NCBI RefSeq assembly: GCF_000178835.2
Contig: NC_015275.1
Span: 1,819,001 to 1,883,000 of the forward strand
Direction: 5' to 3'
Length of the DNA: 64,000 bases
From: Cellulosilyticum lentocellum DSM 5427
Lineage (GTDB): Bacteria > Bacillota > Clostridia > Lachnospirales > Cellulosilyticaceae
Shown here: positions 1 to 8,869 of the stretch, in pieces
Position numbering within the stretch: the first letter of the stretch is position 1
Layout: every line of letters starts with the position of its first letter
Notes under the pieces: model-generated
Databases searched by the model: none
Seen by the model: only the letters and a program-made list of their open reading frames with translations
What the model was told of the DNA's origin: nothing
Program-made: the position numbers and the translations under genes

Positions 1-1
1 T

Positions 2-1804
2 TTTACGCCTAAAGATGAAGAAGGAAAGGCTATTTCAAAAAGTGAGTATAGTAATTTATCGATAGAAGAAAAAGAACAAATTCAAGCTAAACTAGAAAAA
101 CTTTATGAAGCGGCTGAATCTATCAATAAGAATATTGAAGAAGAAGAAGAAAAATATCTGCAACTTTTTAAAGATATTAATCAAGAAATTGTATTACAAG
201 AGATAGGAAGATTAATTAAATATTTACAAGAGAGGTATGGGGATACTCCAAAGCTCATAAGTTATTTTAATGGAATTGCCGAAGACTTACTAGGACATCT
301 GGAATTAATAAGTGGTACAGAGGAAGAAGAGAAAGATAGCCTTAAAGAAATGTTTCCTTGGCTGGGGGGGAATGGGATAGATAAATTAACAAAGAAGTAT
401 GTGTTTAACCTAATTGTCTCTCAAGAGAATATAAATGGTGCTCCTGTAATTGTAGATGATGAGTGGCCACACCTTAACCTAACAGGACGCTTGCTATTTG
501 ATACAGAGCTTAACACAGTTCATAGTGATTTTTCGCAAATAAGAGCAGGTCTACTTCACTATGCTAACGGAGGTTATTTAGTTTTGCATATGCAAAGGTT
601 AGTTGAGAATCCTAACATGTGGATTAGCTTAAAAAGAGCATTAAAAACAGAGAAGATACGTGTGGAAGGAAATGAAGAGTTAAATATTGCATTATCCAAT
701 CCTATAAGACCTGAGGCTACCTGGGCTAATGTTAAGGTTGTTTTATTAGGAAGTGAAGAACTTTATCATATGCTATATGAGGCGGATGATGATTTTAAAA
801 AGTTGTTTAAAGTGCATGCTTATTTTGAATCAGAATTATCTAGTGATATAGAAACTATTAAAAAATTAGCAGGCGCCATTAGCTATGTATGTAGAAAAGA
901 ACACTTACCAAAAGTAACGATTGAAGGAATACTCAAACTTGTAGAATATGGAAATAGACAGCAGGAAACTATAACTAAGTTACCAAGTGACATTGATAGT
1001 TTAGTGGATATCTTAAGAGAGGCAACCCTATATGCGCAAGAAGCTATTGATGATAAGTGTATACAAATGGCACTAAAAAGTCACAATAATTATTCTCTAA
1101 AAATACAAGAAAAAATAGATGAACAATTTAAAGATGAGTCGTATTTAATTACTACAGAAGGAGAACGAATAGGTCAAGTCAATGGTTTGGCAGTTTATCA
1201 TGTACTAAAATATAGCTTTGGGAGGCCGATCAAGATTACAGTAACCACTTATAGAGGAAAGCAAGGTATTGTAGATATAGAAAAGCAAGCTGAATTAAGT
1301 GGTGCTATTCATACCAAAGGCATTCATATTATAACAGGTTTTTTGGGGTATGAATTTGCTCAAGATATTCCCCTATCTTTAAGTTGTAATATTTGCTTTG
1401 AGCAGAGTTATGGACAGATAGATGGCGATAGTGCATCAAGTGCGGAATTATATGGTGTATTATCAAGTTTAGCAGAACTTCCTATTAAGCAAAGTTTAGC
1501 AACTACAGGTTCTATTAATCAATTTGGAGAGATACAGCCTATTGGTGGCGTTAATGAAAAAATAGAGGGATTTTTTAAGGTGTGTCAGCAAAGAGGCCTA
1601 AAGGGAAATGAGGGAGTCATTATTCCAAAACAAAATATTAAGGATTTACTATTAAAAGAAGAAATTATAGAAGCTGTTCACAAAGGAGAATTTCATATTT
1701 ATCCCATTAGCCATGTGTGGGAGGGAATGGAACTAATGACTGATAAAGAGAAGCAAGAAATTATTACTTTAGTAAAAAATAAATTAAAAAAATTTAATAA
1801 TTAA
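2..1804 (+). CDS. Lon-like ATP-dependent protease, C-terminal part (truncated by window start)
   Basis: The reading frame is open from base 2, so the gene begins before the window and about 600 residues are visible. The first 100 or so are highly charged and look like a coiled-coil insertion. They lead into an AAA-type segment with an NGGYLVL strand that resembles a Walker B region. The C-terminal third is a Lon protease domain: the nucleophile is the Ser of GDSAS (codon 1430-1432) and the general base is the Lys of GGVNEK (codon 1559-1561), giving the Ser-Lys dyad of this family. The order AAA plus inserted helical region plus Lon domain fits the LonB-like or AAA_32 group of clostridia rather than classical LonA, though the ATP-binding half is not visible. 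It should degrade misfolded proteins in the cytoplasm. A hairpin terminator follows, so it ends its transcript. Confidence 0.85.
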   Translation, partial: FTPKDEEGKAISKSEYSNLSIEEKEQIQAKLEKLYEAAESINKNIEEEEEKYLQLFKDINQEIVLQEIGRLIKYLQERYGDTPKLISYFNGIAEDLLGHLELISGTEEEEKDSLKEMFPWLGGNGIDKLTKKYVFNLIVSQENINGAPVIVDDEWPHLNLTGRLLFDTELNTVHSDFSQIRAGLLHYANGGYLVLHMQRLVENPNMWISLKRALKTEKIRVEGNEELNIALSNPIRPEATWANVKVVLLGSEELYHMLYEADDDFKKLFKVHAYFESELSSDIETIKKLAGAISYVCRKEHLPKVTIEGILKLVEYGNRQQETITKLPSDIDSLVDILREATLYAQEAIDDKCIQMALKSHNNYSLKIQEKIDEQFKDESYLITTEGERIGQVNGLAVYHVLKYSFGRPIKITVTTYRGKQGIVDIEKQAELSGAIHTKGIHIITGFLGYEFAQDIPLSLSCNICFEQSYGQIDGDSASSAELYGVLSSLAELPIKQSLATTGSINQFGEIQPIGGVNEKIEGFFKVCQQRGLKGNEGVIIPKQNIKDLLLKEEIIEAVHKGEFHIYPISHVWEGMELMTDKEKQEIITLVKNKLKKFNN

Positions 1805-1820
1805 TAAAGATTTGATGAGT

Positions 1821-1863
1821 AATAAAAGAGGGTTGTAAATATAACTACAACACCTCTTTTATT
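1821..1863 (+). terminator. Hairpin terminator after the Lon-like gene
   Basis: An inverted repeat pairs AATAAAAGAGG..GTTGTA with TACAAC..CCTCTTTTATT across an 8-base loop. The T-rich right arm serves as the release tract. The tract is interrupted, so strength is uncertain. Confidence 0.55.
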
Positions 1864-1918
1864 AATTGTTAAATTTTTAGTTAAAGCATTATAAAAACTA
1901 TTCCATTAATGTAAAACA

Positions 1919-1927
1919 TGATATAAT
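1919..1927 (+). promoter_or_regulatory. Extended -10 promoter of the EAL-domain gene
   Basis: TGATATAAT is a perfect extended -10 element 50 bases before the start codon. No good -35 hexamer lies 17 bases upstream. The same nonamer recurs before rpmE, uvrA and the YcxB-like gene. Confidence 0.6.
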
Positions 1928-1977
1928 TATTTAAAATATTATAAGGGTAAAGTTGGTATTGTACAGCGAGGTGAAGT

Positions 1978-3681
1978 ATGGGGCAGACACAAGAAGTTAA
2001 TAAAGCTGTTTTAGCAAAAATATTAGAAAAAGTTATTGGAGAAATTGAAGATTGGGTTATTATTGGAGATAAATATGGTAAGATTATTTATGCCAATCAA
2101 ACGGTCTATTTGGCATGCAATAGTGATAAGGATAAAGTATTAGGTGATGATATGTGTATGTTTGTAGGTGTAGATTTATCCGACGATGTAACTTTACAAC
2201 ATATACAAAACTTTATATATAACGGGGAACGCTTCGAGTTTGTCACCAATCGATTCGTAAAAGGAAATAAACGGATCTATCTCGCAAATACCTTAACGAC
2301 TATTTGGGATGAAAAGGGACTAGAATATTATGTTTGTTTATCAAAAGACATTACTAATACAGAGCAGTTAAAGGAAGAGGTATATAAGGCAAATTATTTT
2401 GACCCCTTAACACATTATCCTAATCAAAAAGTTTTTATTGAAAGTACGTTGAAACAAGTGAAAAAGTCAAAAAGTAATCATACACAATTCGCAGTTATCA
2501 TTATTGACATTAAAGGGGTAGGCGAAATTAATAATGTATATGGGATGAATATTGGTGATCGCATTATAAAAGAGGTAGGAAAACGTATTAAAGAACATCT
2601 TAATAATCATCAAGAAATCTTTAAATATAGTGGTAATAGCTTTGCCATTATCCAACAAGAGATTAGCAGTGAGCAGCAAGTGGCGGAATTTCTTCAACTA
2701 TTACAAGTAGCTATGGAAGAGCCTATCAAGATTCATAACAGCTCCATGTACGTTGAATTTAGAGCAGGAGTATCTCTTTATACAGATAGTTCACTATTAG
2801 GTTATCAAGTTATTGAACAAGCACAAATTGCTTTAGCTAAAGCTAAAAAGGAATTAGGTTATACAACATATACCTTTTATACAAAAGGAATACAGGAAGA
2901 AGTAAAGAACAGCTTTTTCTTTGAAAAGGAACTTCAATTAGCAGTACAAAATGATGAGTTTATAGTTTATTATCAGCCTTTTGTAGAATTAGCTAGTGAA
3001 AACTTAGTAGGTATGGAGGCACTGCTTAGAAGAAAAAAAAGAAATGGGGAGATCGTTTCTCCAGCTAGCTTTATCGGTGCTTTAGAGAAGATGAACTTGA
3101 TTGAAAAAGTAGGGATGAAAGTATTAGATAAAGTATGTCATCAGTTAAAGGAATGGATTGAACGCGGCTATAATGTTGTTCCCGTATCTGTTAATTTATC
3201 AGCGCTACAATTTAAAAATCCTCATTTAGCTAAAAATATTAAAAAGGTTTTAGAAAGCTATGGTATTCCACCACGATATATTGTATTAGAAATTACAGAG
3301 ACGATGGTTATGGAGGATATTGGGATTGCTCAATTGATTATTGAAGAACTTAAAAACTATGGGTTCGCTATTTCTATTGATGATTTTGGCACAGGATATG
3401 CTTCGATTGGATATTTAAAAAAGTTTATGTTTGACCATTTAAAAATTGATATTTCTTTTATTAGAGAAATAGTAGAAAATGCCGAGGATAGAGCAATTGT
3501 AGAAGCTATTATTGCGATTGCCAAGACCTTTAATTTACATACCATAGCAGAGGGGATTGAAAGTGAAGAACAACTTTATGTAATGAGTACTTTAGGTTGT
3601 GAGATGGGTCAAGGGTTCTTCTGGGATCGTCCTATTACAGCGCAGCAAATAGAAAACAAGTATCTAAAAGTTTGCTTATAG
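1978..3681 (+). CDS. PAS-GGDEF-EAL protein, probable c-di-GMP phosphodiesterase
   Basis: A 567-residue cytoplasmic protein with no membrane segment. A PAS-like sensor (about residues 15-130) precedes a GGDEF-fold domain (about 135-295) and an EAL domain (about 310-560). The GGDEF signature is replaced by SGNSF, so cyclase activity is unlikely. The EAL domain has every catalytic mark that can be read: MEALLR, VNLSA, EITET, IDDFGTGYAS, LKID, AEGIE and GQGFFWDRP. The prediction is therefore hydrolysis of cyclic di-GMP to pGpG, with the degenerate GGDEF domain possibly binding GTP as an allosteric input. The ATG start is preceded by GAGGTG at suitable distance. It stands alone between a terminator and rho. 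Its signal and target process (motility, adhesion or sporulation) cannot be read from the sequence. Confidence 0.88.
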   Translation: MGQTQEVNKAVLAKILEKVIGEIEDWVIIGDKYGKIIYANQTVYLACNSDKDKVLGDDMCMFVGVDLSDDVTLQHIQNFIYNGERFEFVTNRFVKGNKRIYLANTLTTIWDEKGLEYYVCLSKDITNTEQLKEEVYKANYFDPLTHYPNQKVFIESTLKQVKKSKSNHTQFAVIIIDIKGVGEINNVYGMNIGDRIIKEVGKRIKEHLNNHQEIFKYSGNSFAIIQQEISSEQQVAEFLQLLQVAMEEPIKIHNSSMYVEFRAGVSLYTDSSLLGYQVIEQAQIALAKAKKELGYTTYTFYTKGIQEEVKNSFFFEKELQLAVQNDEFIVYYQPFVELASENLVGMEALLRRKKRNGEIVSPASFIGALEKMNLIEKVGMKVLDKVCHQLKEWIERGYNVVPVSVNLSALQFKNPHLAKNIKKVLESYGIPPRYIVLEITETMVMEDIGIAQLIIEELKNYGFAISIDDFGTGYASIGYLKKFMFDHLKIDISFIREIVENAEDRAIVEAIIAIAKTFNLHTIAEGIESEEQLYVMSTLGCEMGQGFFWDRPITAQQIENKYLKVCL

Positions 3682-3700
3682 CTTGAGCAAGCTTTTTGTT
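3680..3700 (+). terminator. Possible short terminator overlapping a stop codon
   Basis: AGCTTGAGCAAGCT is a near-perfect palindrome that starts in the stop codon of the EAL gene and is followed by TTTTGTT. The loop is very tight, so this is a weak candidate. Confidence 0.35.
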
Positions 3701-3722
3701 AATCACTTTTTTCAGGGTGTGC

Positions 3723-3752
3723 TTGAAAAAAAACCTAGGGATATGATACACT
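3723..3752 (+). promoter_or_regulatory. Promoter of rho
   Basis: TTGAAA (3723-3728), an 18-base spacer, then TGA-TACACT with the -10 at 3747-3752. The extended TG motif supports it. The start codon follows 45 bases later. Confidence 0.5.
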
Positions 3753-3797
3753 AAGAAGAAAAGTGATAAATAGTTAAATCAAAGGAGTTATTAACGA

Positions 3798-5165
3798 ATG
3801 AGTGATTGGGAAGAAATGACCTTAGTTCAGCTTCGAACAAAGGCTAAGGAGCTAGGCATGAAAAATATAAATAAAATGCGCAAAAGTGAGTTAGTGGCTA
3901 GCTTAAATAATAATAACTCCTCTTTTGTTGAGCCAGAAGAAGTGATCGTCGAAGAGATTATAGAAGAGCAGATAATACCCACAGAAGAAACAGAAGAAAC
4001 CATGCTGACTCAAGATAACAATGAGGTTACCCACTTATCAAAAAGTGATCGTATGACAGGAGCAGGTATTTTGGAGATCATGGCAGATGGCTATGGCTTC
4101 TTAAGATCTCAAAACTTTATGCGCGGTGAAAATGATATTTATGTTTCAATTTCTCAAATCAGGCGTTTTAATTTAAAAACGGGTGATTGGATAGAAGGAG
4201 ATATGAGAAAGCCTAAAGAAGGCGAGAAAGCAGGGGCTTTATTGTATGTGCATAAAGTGAATGGAGACAGGCCTGAAAAGGCTAAGTATCGCCCTAACTT
4301 TGAAACACTTACACCTGTATTTCCTAAAGAGAGACTTCAATTAGAAGTAGAGTCAGATATTCTATCTACACGTATTATTGATTTAATGGCACCTATAGGA
4401 AAAGGGCAAAGAGGGCTTATAGTAGCACCACCTAAAGCAGGTAAAACCGTTTTGCTTAAGCAAATCGCTAATGCGATTACCTACAATCATACAGATGTAT
4501 CCTTGATTGTACTCCTGATAGATGAGAGGCCGGAAGAGGTAACGGATATTAGGCGTTCTATTCAAGGAAAAGATGTAGAAGTAATTGCGTCTACCTTTGA
4601 TGAACCACCAGAGCATCATAAACAAGTTATGGAAATGGTATTAGAACGTGCTAAAAGAATGGTGGAGCAAGGAAAAGATTTAGTCATTTTATTAGATAGT
4701 ATTACACGTATGGCAAGAGCTTATAATTTAACCATTCCACCAAGTGGAAGAACACTTTCAGGTGGACTTGATCCTGCAGCGCTTCATATGCCAAAAAAAT
4801 TCTTTGGGGCAGCTAGAAAGATTGAAAATGGTGGTAGCTTAACGATTTTGGGCACAGCTTTAGTGGAAACAGGAAGTAAAATGGATGATGTCATTTTCGA
4901 AGAGTTTAAAGGAACAGGTAATATGGAACTCGTACTAGATCGTTCTTTATCAGAAAGACGTATTTTTCCTGCTATTGATATCTACAAATCAGGAACACGC
5001 CGTGATGATTTACTTTTAACATCTGATGAAATGAATGTGGTTTATAATATTCGTAAAGATTTAAGTCGTAATCATACATCAGAGGTAATGGAGAATCTTA
5101 TTAATTCTATGCTACGTTATACAAGTAACAAAGAATTTGTAGAACGCATGAAAAAAAGTACGTAA
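3798..5165 (+). CDS. rho: Transcription termination factor Rho
   Basis: A 455-residue hexameric RNA helicase that releases nascent RNA at Rho-dependent sites. The N-terminal Rho_N/SAP-like helical domain (about 1-45) is followed by a short acidic and Glu-rich linker, a cold-shock-like primary RNA-binding domain with the motif DGYGFLRS (about 90-155), and the RecA-like motor. Visible ATPase marks are Walker A APPKAGKT (about residue 210), Walker [15 protein letters not shown], and the R-loop region [20 protein letters not shown] precedes the ATG. The order rho, rpmE, DUF1385, prmC, prfA is a conserved clostridial neighbourhood. Rho autoregulation by leader attenuation is known in other bacteria, but nothing in the short leader here shows it. 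Confidence 0.97.
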   Translation: MSDWEEMTLVQLRTKAKELGMKNINKMRKSELVASLNNNNSSFVEPEEVIVEEIIEEQIIPTEETEETMLTQDNNEVTHLSKSDRMTGAGILEIMADGYGFLRSQNFMRGENDIYVSISQIRRFNLKTGDWIEGDMRKPKEGEKAGALLYVHKVNGDRPEKAKYRPNFETLTPVFPKERLQLEVESDILSTRIIDLMAPIGKGQRGLIVAPPKAGKTVLLKQIANAITYNHTDVSLIVLLIDERPEEVTDIRRSIQGKDVEVIASTFDEPPEHHKQVMEMVLERAKRMVEQGKDLVILLDSITRMARAYNLTIPPSGRTLSGGLDPAALHMPKKFFGAARKIENGGSLTILGTALVETGSKMDDVIFEEFKGTGNMELVLDRSLSERRIFPAIDIYKSGTRRDDLLLTSDEMNVVYNIRKDLSRNHTSEVMENLINSMLRYTSNKEFVERMKKST

Positions 5166-5192
5166 ATTTCCGGTGAATTATAGGTAAGCTAC

Positions 5193-5221
5193 TTGCAAAC
5201 AGATATGGGACATGATATAAT
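5193..5221 (+). promoter_or_regulatory. Strong promoter of rpmE
   Basis: TTGCAA (5193-5198), 17-base spacer, TATAAT (5216-5221) with an extended TGA just before it. It gives rpmE its own transcript with a leader of about 65 bases. Confidence 0.75.
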
Positions 5222-5291
5222 ACCCATGTTGTCACAAAATTGCTAGAGTTAAAATTAACATAGAACAGTGTCATGAAAGAGGTGAATTTTA

Positions 5292-5492
5292 GTGAATAAA
5301 GAAATCCAACCAAAATATGAAGCAGTAACTGTTACTTGCAACGGTTGTGGGACTGTTATTGAAACACGTTCAACAAAAGAATCTATCAACGTTGAAGTAT
5401 GTTCAAAATGTCATCCATTCTATACAGGTAAACAAAGAGCAGCAGCAGCTAAAGGTAGAATTGATAAATTCAACAAAAAATTCGGTATGTAA
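5292..5492 (+). CDS. rpmE: 50S ribosomal protein L31, zinc-binding type
   Basis: A 66-residue protein matching bacterial L31: the motifs [22 protein letters not shown] and a basic tail [11 protein letters not shown] are diagnostic. Two cysteine pairs (CNGC and CSKC) form the zinc site, so this is the zinc-containing paralogue rather than the zinc-free form made under zinc starvation. It joins the central protuberance of the large subunit and bridges to the small subunit. The start is GTG at 5292, set by AGAGGTG eight bases upstream. It has its own promoter and a strong terminator, so it is monocistronic. L31 leaders in Firmicutes can be autoregulated. The 65-base leader here is long enough, but I could not fold it into a convincing motif. 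Confidence 0.96.
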   Translation: MNKEIQPKYEAVTVTCNGCGTVIETRSTKESINVEVCSKCHPFYTGKQRAAAAKGRIDKFNKKFGM

Positions 5493-5504
5493 ATATCACG
5501 ATCA

Positions 5505-5536
5505 AGGGTTGAGAGGATGGTCTCAACCCTTTTTTT
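5505..5536 (+). terminator. Strong intrinsic terminator of rpmE
   Basis: Perfect 10-bp stem AGGGTTGAGA/TCTCAACCCT with a 6-base loop, followed by six T. Confidence 0.93.
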
Positions 5537-5663
5537 CTTTATCCAGCAACTAGTATCCATCATACACTATTTTTTCAGATAAGAGTAAAGGTTACTACGT
5601 CTAGGAATAAAGATTTCTGAATTTCAAATCGAAAATGACTATCGGAAATAAGAACTCTGTTTA

Positions 5664-5692
5664 TTTAAAAATCACAGGTATTCATGTATAAT
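5664..5692 (+). promoter_or_regulatory. Promoter of the DUF1385-prmC-prfA block
   Basis: TTTAAA (5664-5669), 17-base spacer, TATAAT (5687-5692), ending 50 bases before the start codon. It follows the rpmE terminator, so the downstream genes need it. Confidence 0.6.
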
Positions 5693-5742
5693 AGAGAATG
5701 CAATATAAATAGAAAGATATTTTAGGATAAGGAGGTAAGGTG

Positions 5743-6666
5743 ATGGCGAAAGTAAATATTGGTGGTCAAGCTGTATTAGAAGGCGTTATGATGAAAGGAA
5801 AAAGCTATTATGCAGTAGCTGTAAGAAAAGCCGACGGTGACATTGTTGTAGATTCTAAAAAATCAACAAGCATTATGGAACGTGTAAAGATTTTTAAATG
5901 GCCTCTTTTAAGAGGGGTAGCAGTTTTTATAGAATCCCTTATTTTAGGAGTAAAAACCCTGAACTATTCAGCAGAACTTTATGGTGATGAAGAAGTTGAG
6001 GAGACTCCTAGTAAGTTTGAAATATGGTTATCCAATAAATTAGGTGAAAAAGGTGAGAAAATCATCATGGCACTTGTGATGGTGCTTTCTTTTGCACTAT
6101 CTATTGGATTATTTATGGTATTACCTATGCTTTTAAGTGCATTACTTAAGCGTTTTATTGATATTAGCTTAGTGGTACAAAACTTAATTGAAGGTGCCAT
6201 TCGTATTACATTATTTTTAGGGTATATGAAACTTGTTAGCAAAATGAGAGATATTAGACGTACCTTTGAATATCATGGAGCAGAGCATAAATGCATTAAC
6301 TGCTTAGAACAAGATAAAGAACTTAATGTGGAAAATGTAAAAGGTTGTACAAGACTACATAAAAGCTGTGGAACCAGCTTTCTTTTTGTAGTAATGATTG
6401 TGAGTATTCTCGTGTATAGTGTTTTTACAACAGAAAGTGTATGGATAAGAACCGTTATTCGTGTTGGCATGTTGCCTGTTATTGCAGGTATTTCTTATGA
6501 ATTTATTAGATGGGCTAGATTAAAGCCTGAAAATAAATTGGCTAATTTACTAAGTAAGCCAGGTATGTGGCTTCAAAGAGAGTTTACAACAGCTGAACCA
6601 GATGATAAACAAATTGAAGTAGCTATTGCAGCTATAGAAGGAGTTTTTAAACATGAGCCTATGTAA
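5743..6666 (+). CDS. DUF1385 family membrane protein (YqhQ-like)
   Basis: About 307 residues. The N-terminal signature GGQAVLEGVMMKG and the internal EYHGAEHKCINC with GCTRLHKSCGTSF are hallmarks of DUF1385, known as YqhQ in Bacillus. At least four hydrophobic segments can be seen (around residues 105-130, 145-165, 210-230 and 240-255). The conserved His and Cys residues lie between the second and third and could bind a metal. The function is not established; its near-constant position between rpmE and prmC/prfA in clostridia suggests a housekeeping membrane role. A GTG at 5740 is possible, but the ATG at 5743 sits seven bases after GGAGG and is preferred. The stop overlaps the prmC start by 14 bases, which indicates translational coupling. 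Confidence 0.9.
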   Translation: MAKVNIGGQAVLEGVMMKGKSYYAVAVRKADGDIVVDSKKSTSIMERVKIFKWPLLRGVAVFIESLILGVKTLNYSAELYGDEEVEETPSKFEIWLSNKLGEKGEKIIMALVMVLSFALSIGLFMVLPMLLSALLKRFIDISLVVQNLIEGAIRITLFLGYMKLVSKMRDIRRTFEYHGAEHKCINCLEQDKELNVENVKGCTRLHKSCGTSFLFVVMIVSILVYSVFTTESVWIRTVIRVGMLPVIAGISYEFIRWARLKPENKLANLLSKPGMWLQREFTTAEPDDKQIEVAIAAIEGVFKHEPM

Positions 6667-7525
6667 CCCACAATCTATTTTTGAATGGATGAAGTGGGGC
6701 GAGGAAATTCTAGATGAAAAAGGTAGGCCAGATAGTGCTATAGATGCAAAGCTTTTAATGAAATATGTTCTGGCTTTTAATGAAACACAGCTGTTACTAG
6801 AAAGGCAAAAGAGGTTAGATGAGGGAATGCAGCAGATTTATAAATCACTTATTGAAAAGCGTAGTAGTGGCATTCCACTTCAACAACTTACTGGTACTCA
6901 AGAATTTATGGGATTAGAATTTCAGGTCAATGAGCATGTACTTATTCCTAGACAAGATACTGAGACTTTGATAGAAGAATTATTAGAGCAAAATAAGAAT
7001 TTTTCTTTTAAGAGAGGAATAGATATAGGTACAGGAAGCGGGTGTATTAGCATAACACTAGCTTATTATATTAAAGAACTAACCATGTGTGCTATTGATA
7101 TTTCAGAAGAAGCATTAAAGGTAGCCAGACATAATATTCAAAAGCATGATTTAGAAAAGCGTATATATACTTTAAAGAGTGACGTCTTAGAGAATTATGC
7201 CGAAGAAGAAAAGGTAGATTTAATTGTCTCTAATCCACCCTATATCTCAAAGGAAGAGGTAGAGACATTAATGATAGAAGTCATAGGTCATGAACCACGT
7301 GAGGCTTTAACAGATGAGGGTGATGGTTTGAGTTTTTATAAACGCATATCAAAAGCAGCTAAAAGCTATTTAAAAAAGGGTGGCGTTATTGCTTATGAAA
7401 TAGGATATAATCAAGGTAAAGCGGTAACAACTATACTCAAAGAAGAAGGTTATAGCGATGTTAAACTCTTACCAGATTTGTCTGGTAATGACCGGGTCAT
7501 TACAGCAAGATGGTTTATGAATTAA
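6653..7525 (+). CDS. prmC: Release factor glutamine methyltransferase PrmC
   Basis: A 290-residue SAM-dependent enzyme that N5-methylates the Gln of the GGQ motif in release factors RF1 and RF2, which speeds peptide release. The N-terminal helical substrate-recognition domain (about 1-85) is followed by a Rossmann methyltransferase fold with the SAM loop DIGTGSGCI (about 124-132) and the catalytic SNPPY motif (about 192-196) that holds the glutamine amide. The ATG lies inside the last codons of the preceding DUF1385 gene with GGAG eight bases upstream. The next gene is its substrate, prfA, 56 bases downstream, so enzyme and target are probably made from one transcript. Confidence 0.96.
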   Translation: MSLCNPQSIFEWMKWGEEILDEKGRPDSAIDAKLLMKYVLAFNETQLLLERQKRLDEGMQQIYKSLIEKRSSGIPLQQLTGTQEFMGLEFQVNEHVLIPRQDTETLIEELLEQNKNFSFKRGIDIGTGSGCISITLAYYIKELTMCAIDISEEALKVARHNIQKHDLEKRIYTLKSDVLENYAEEEKVDLIVSNPPYISKEEVETLMIEVIGHEPREALTDEGDGLSFYKRISKAAKSYLKKGGVIAYEIGYNQGKAVTTILKEEGYSDVKLLPDLSGNDRVITARWFMN

Positions 7526-7581
7526 TAGATAAATAATTTAAGGATATAAAAAGTAATCAATCAATAAAAAAGAGGTGTACT

Positions 7582-8655
7582 ATGTTTGATCAATTACAAG
7601 AATTAGTAGATAAATATCACATCATCGGAGACCAGATTAGTCAACCAGAAGTTATTGCAGATCAAGAGAGATGGCAAAAGCTTATGAAAGAGCATAGTGA
7701 TTTAAAAGAAATCGTTGAGAAATATGAAGAATATAAAGCAACTTTAGAAGCAATTGATGAAGCACTCATGATGCTAGATGATAACTTAGATGATGATTTT
7801 AGAGAACTTGTTAAAGAGGAGCTTGCAGAAAACAAAAAACGTGTAGAGCCTCTTGAAAATGAAATTAAGCTTTTACTTTTACCAAAGGATCCTAATGATG
7901 ACAAAAATGTCATTATGGAAATCCGTGGTGGTGCTGGTGGTGATGAAGCAGCGCTATTTGCAGCAGAGTTGTATCGTATGTATTGCTATTATGCAGAAAG
8001 CCATCGTTGGAAGACAGAACTTATGTCTTTAAATGAAAATGGAATTGGTGGTTTTAAAGAAGTTATTTTCATGGTTAAAGGGCAAGGTGCTTATTCTAAA
8101 CTAAAATACGAAAGTGGTGTACATCGTGTCCAACGTATCCCTGCAACTGAATCAGGTGGACGTATTCATACTTCAACAGTAACTGTAGCTGTTATGCCAG
8201 AAGCAGAAGAACTAGATGTACAATTAGATATGAATGATGTACGTATTGATGTATGTAGAGCTTCAGGAAATGGTGGACAATGCGTTAATACTACAGACTC
8301 AGCTGTACGTGCACTTCACGTACCAACAGGACTTATGGTTTACTGCCAAGATGAAAAATCTCAGCTTAAGAATAAAGAAAAAGCACTTAAAATTCTTCGT
8401 ACAAGACTTTTCGACTTAGAGCAAGCTAAAGCGCATGCTGAAATGGCGGCAGAGAAGAAAAGCTTAGTGGGCACAGGAGACCGTAGTGAACGTATTAGAA
8501 CGTATAACTTCCCACAAGGACGTGTAACAGACCACCGTGTAGGTTTGACACTTCATAAATTAGAGCAAGTTCTAGATGGTGACTTAGAAGAAATTATCTC
8601 TACTTTAACAACAGTAGACCAAACAGATAAATTAAAAGCAGTTACAAATGAATAA
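7582..8655 (+). CDS. prfA: Peptide chain release factor 1
   Basis: A 357-residue RF1 that reads UAA and UAG and triggers hydrolysis of peptidyl-tRNA. Stop-codon recognition is by the PAT tripeptide (residues 187-189 in [10 protein letters not shown]), the form expected for RF1 rather than the SPF of RF2. The catalytic GGQ is at residues 231-233 (SGNGGQCVN); its Gln is the PrmC target. Most RF1 proteins have GGQHVNKT here, so the Cys and Thr substitutions after GGQ are mild departures. The N-terminal domain is the usual acidic helical hairpin. AAGAGGTG precedes the ATG. A 19-bp terminator follows, ending the block. Confidence 0.97.
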   Translation: MFDQLQELVDKYHIIGDQISQPEVIADQERWQKLMKEHSDLKEIVEKYEEYKATLEAIDEALMMLDDNLDDDFRELVKEELAENKKRVEPLENEIKLLLLPKDPNDDKNVIMEIRGGAGGDEAALFAAELYRMYCYYAESHRWKTELMSLNENGIGGFKEVIFMVKGQGAYSKLKYESGVHRVQRIPATESGGRIHTSTVTVAVMPEAEELDVQLDMNDVRIDVCRASGNGGQCVNTTDSAVRALHVPTGLMVYCQDEKSQLKNKEKALKILRTRLFDLEQAKAHAEMAAEKKSLVGTGDRSERIRTYNFPQGRVTDHRVGLTLHKLEQVLDGDLEEIISTLTTVDQTDKLKAVTNE

Positions 8656-8657
8656 CT

Positions 8658-8701
8658 AACAAAAAAGAACATTACTGTTAATAGTAATGTTCTTTTTTGT
8701 T
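8658..8701 (+). terminator. Intrinsic terminator of prfA
   Basis: Perfect 19-bp stem (8658-8676 with 8683-8701), 6-base loop GTTAAT. The stem carries an A-tract on one side and a T-tract on the other. Confidence 0.9.
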
Positions 8702-8869
8702 GGTATAAGTCTACTTTTACATATTATACAAGTATAAATGACATATGAGACATTTTGCAAGATGGAGCAAAAGAGTTTAGTTATAATGAGAAAAGAAGTA
8801 TGATATAGGGTCTTTATCTAAATAAAACAAGAAAAATAGCGTATGAGGAAGAAAGAGAGGAGAAAAGTT

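Noticed and set aside
5222-5291. L31 autoregulatory leader RNA
   Set aside because: The leader is long enough, but I could not identify a convincing stem arrangement by eye. A covariance-model search for the L31-Firmicutes motif would decide it.
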